Positions 8,099-8,713 of a DNA stretch of 8,713 bases are shown piece by piece. The position numbers were made by a program, and so were the translations under genes. How positions within the stretch are numbered: the stretch's first letter is position 1; each line of letters opens with the position of its first letter. This DNA comes from a bacterium HR39 (GTDB lineage Bacteria; Pseudomonadota; Alphaproteobacteria; Geminicoccales; Geminicoccaceae). The stretch covers positions 1 to 8,713 of the forward strand of contig BEIP01000031.1 of the NCBI GenBank assembly GCA_002898955.1, written 5' to 3'. The notes under the pieces were generated by a model. It made no database searches. It was not told the DNA's origin and was given only the letters and a program-made list of their open reading frames with translations.

Positions 8099-8545
8099 AT
8101 GGCCGAGCTGCCCGGTGCCGTCCTGTTCGCCTGCACCCACAACACGGTGCGTTCGCCCATGGCGGAGGCGATCCTCAAGTATCTGCACGGTCAGCGCATC
8201 TACGTGCAGAGCGCCGGCGTGCGCCGTGGCGAGCAGATCGACCCCTTCGTGGTGGAGGTGATGGACGAGATCGGCCTCGACGTGTCGCGGCACTGGCCGC
8301 GCAGCTTCGACGAGCTGGAGGACGACTTCTTCGATCTCGTGATCTCGCTCTCGCCCGAGGCGCACCACCGCGCGGTGGAGCTCACCCGGAGCAGCGCCGC
8401 CGAGATCGAATACTGGCCGACTCCCGATCCCACCTTGGTGGAAGGGTCGCGCGAGCAGCGGCTCGAGGCCTACCGAAAGGTGCGGGATCTGCTGCTGCAG
8501 CGCATCCGCGAGCGCTTCCCGCCGGCGGGCAGCCCGGCGCCGTGA
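8099..8545 (+). CDS. Low-molecular-weight phosphotyrosine phosphatase/ArsC-like protein
   Basis: This 148-residue cytosolic protein has the low-molecular-weight phosphatase fold. The N-terminal strand LFAC runs into the phosphate-binding loop CTHNTVRS (Cys12, Arg18, Ser19; CX5RS), followed by PMAEAILK. The segment DVSRHWPRSF (61-70) and the general-acid motif PDPTLVEG (Asp110 of DP) complete the active site. Cys12 is the only cysteine in the protein. The thioredoxin-coupled arsenate reductases of this fold need three cysteines, so arsenate reduction by that route is unlikely, and a phosphatase role is the better inference. The loop also lacks the second Cys of classical CxGNxCRS enzymes. The gene starts with ATG three bases after the UPF0262 stop with little Shine-Dalgarno, implying coupling. 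The substrate is unknown. In related genomes infA often follows, but it is not seen in the remaining 168 bases. Confidence 0.88.
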   Translation: MAELPGAVLFACTHNTVRSPMAEAILKYLHGQRIYVQSAGVRRGEQIDPFVVEVMDEIGLDVSRHWPRSFDELEDDFFDLVISLSPEAHHRAVELTRSSAAEIEYWPTPDPTLVEGSREQRLEAYRKVRDLLLQRIRERFPPAGSPAP

Positions 8546-8555
8546 TCGCGCGGAT

Positions 8556-8585
8556 CCGGTCGCGTCGGGTGCTCCGACGCGCCGG
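8556..8585 (+). terminator. Strong hairpin after the operon, possible T-less terminator or processing site
   Basis: CCGG (8556-8559) plus CGCGTCGG (8561-8568) pairs with CCGACGCGCCGG (8574-8585), giving 12 base pairs with a single bulged T at 8560 and a 5-base loop GTGCT. It starts 11 bases after the phosphatase stop. No T-run follows, so classical intrinsic termination is doubtful. An attenuating, 3'-protecting or RNase-processing role fits equally well. Confidence 0.45.
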
Positions 8586-8616
8586 CAGCACGCAACGATC
8601 CCGCCCGACGCGCCGG
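8574..8616 (+). repeat. 12-base direct repeat CCGACGCGCCGG
   Basis: Exact copies lie at 8574-8585 and 8605-8616, separated by 19 bases. The first copy is the 3' arm of the hairpin at 8556-8585. The second could pair with the same 5' arm instead, giving two mutually exclusive stems. Confidence 0.7.
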
Positions 8617-8713
8617 TGGCCGGCCTCCCCCTGCGCTGTGAGGGTGCGCGTCCTCGCCGACTGCGGCCCATCCCACCCGGCGGCCGTCCGCCCCGGCTCC
8701 GGGCCGGCGAGCC

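Larger units (their letters stand above)
8546..8713. other. Intergenic region at the window's right edge
   Basis: No start codon with a ribosome-binding site and no coding pattern is visible here. The content is a strong hairpin (8556-8585), a second partial copy of its 3' arm (8605-8616) and GC-rich sequence to the edge. A downstream gene, possibly infA by synteny, would begin outside the window. Confidence 0.6.

Noticed and set aside
8099..8545. Calling this gene arsC (arsenate reductase)
   Set aside because: Only one cysteine is present. The LMW-fold arsenate reductases need additional cysteines for the disulfide relay, and no other arsenic-resistance gene is nearby.
7406..8671. Long - strand open frame (421 codons) opposite UPF0262 and the phosphatase gene
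   Set aside because: It overlaps three recognisable genes on the other strand, and the translation looks like antisense composition.

Overview
The window is a very GC-rich chromosomal segment from an alphaproteobacterium. The main evidence is the gene string murA - DUF2948 - hisD - UPF0262 - LMW phosphatase-like gene. DUF2948 and UPF0262 are, to my knowledge, essentially alphaproteobacterial families, and this order is a recurrent arrangement there. Very high GC and the Dcd, MurA and GroEL sequence types would fit a Rhodospirillales-like lineage, but I cannot place it further from sequence alone. No mobile element, CRISPR array, rRNA or tRNA gene is visible.

Layout. (1) 2-532, + strand: the last third of groEL, closed by a strong intrinsic terminator (576-608). 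(2) 609-1158: about 550 bases without a convincing gene, rich in GGATCC-centred palindromes, between the convergent groEL and ftsX ends. (3) 2732-1159, - strand: ftsE-ftsX, overlapping by GTGA, the ABC pair that controls septal peptidoglycan hydrolysis. FtsE probably starts at a TTG and has an unusual ABC signature motif. FtsX carries a perfect in-frame 30-bp direct repeat in two membrane segments. (4) 2733-2823: a short divergent promoter region. (5) 2824-3928, + strand: an MJ0042-type zinc-ribbon membrane protein, then tadA (tRNA wobble-adenosine deaminase). (6) 4030-8545, + strand: a tightly packed run dcd - murA - DUF2948 - hisD - UPF0262 - LMW phosphatase-like gene, in which every junction is an overlap or a gap of at most 3 bases. 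(7) 8546-8713: non-coding, with a strong hairpin and a 12-base direct repeat.

Functionally this is mostly core housekeeping: protein folding, division, tRNA modification, dUTP/dTTP supply, peptidoglycan precursor synthesis and histidine synthesis. The parts that remain biologically unexplained are the three poorly characterised proteins translationally coupled to murA/hisD (DUF2948, UPF0262 and a single-cysteine phosphatase-like protein) and the zinc-ribbon membrane protein divergent from ftsEX. I see no clear evidence of a novel defence system, mobile system or biosynthetic system.
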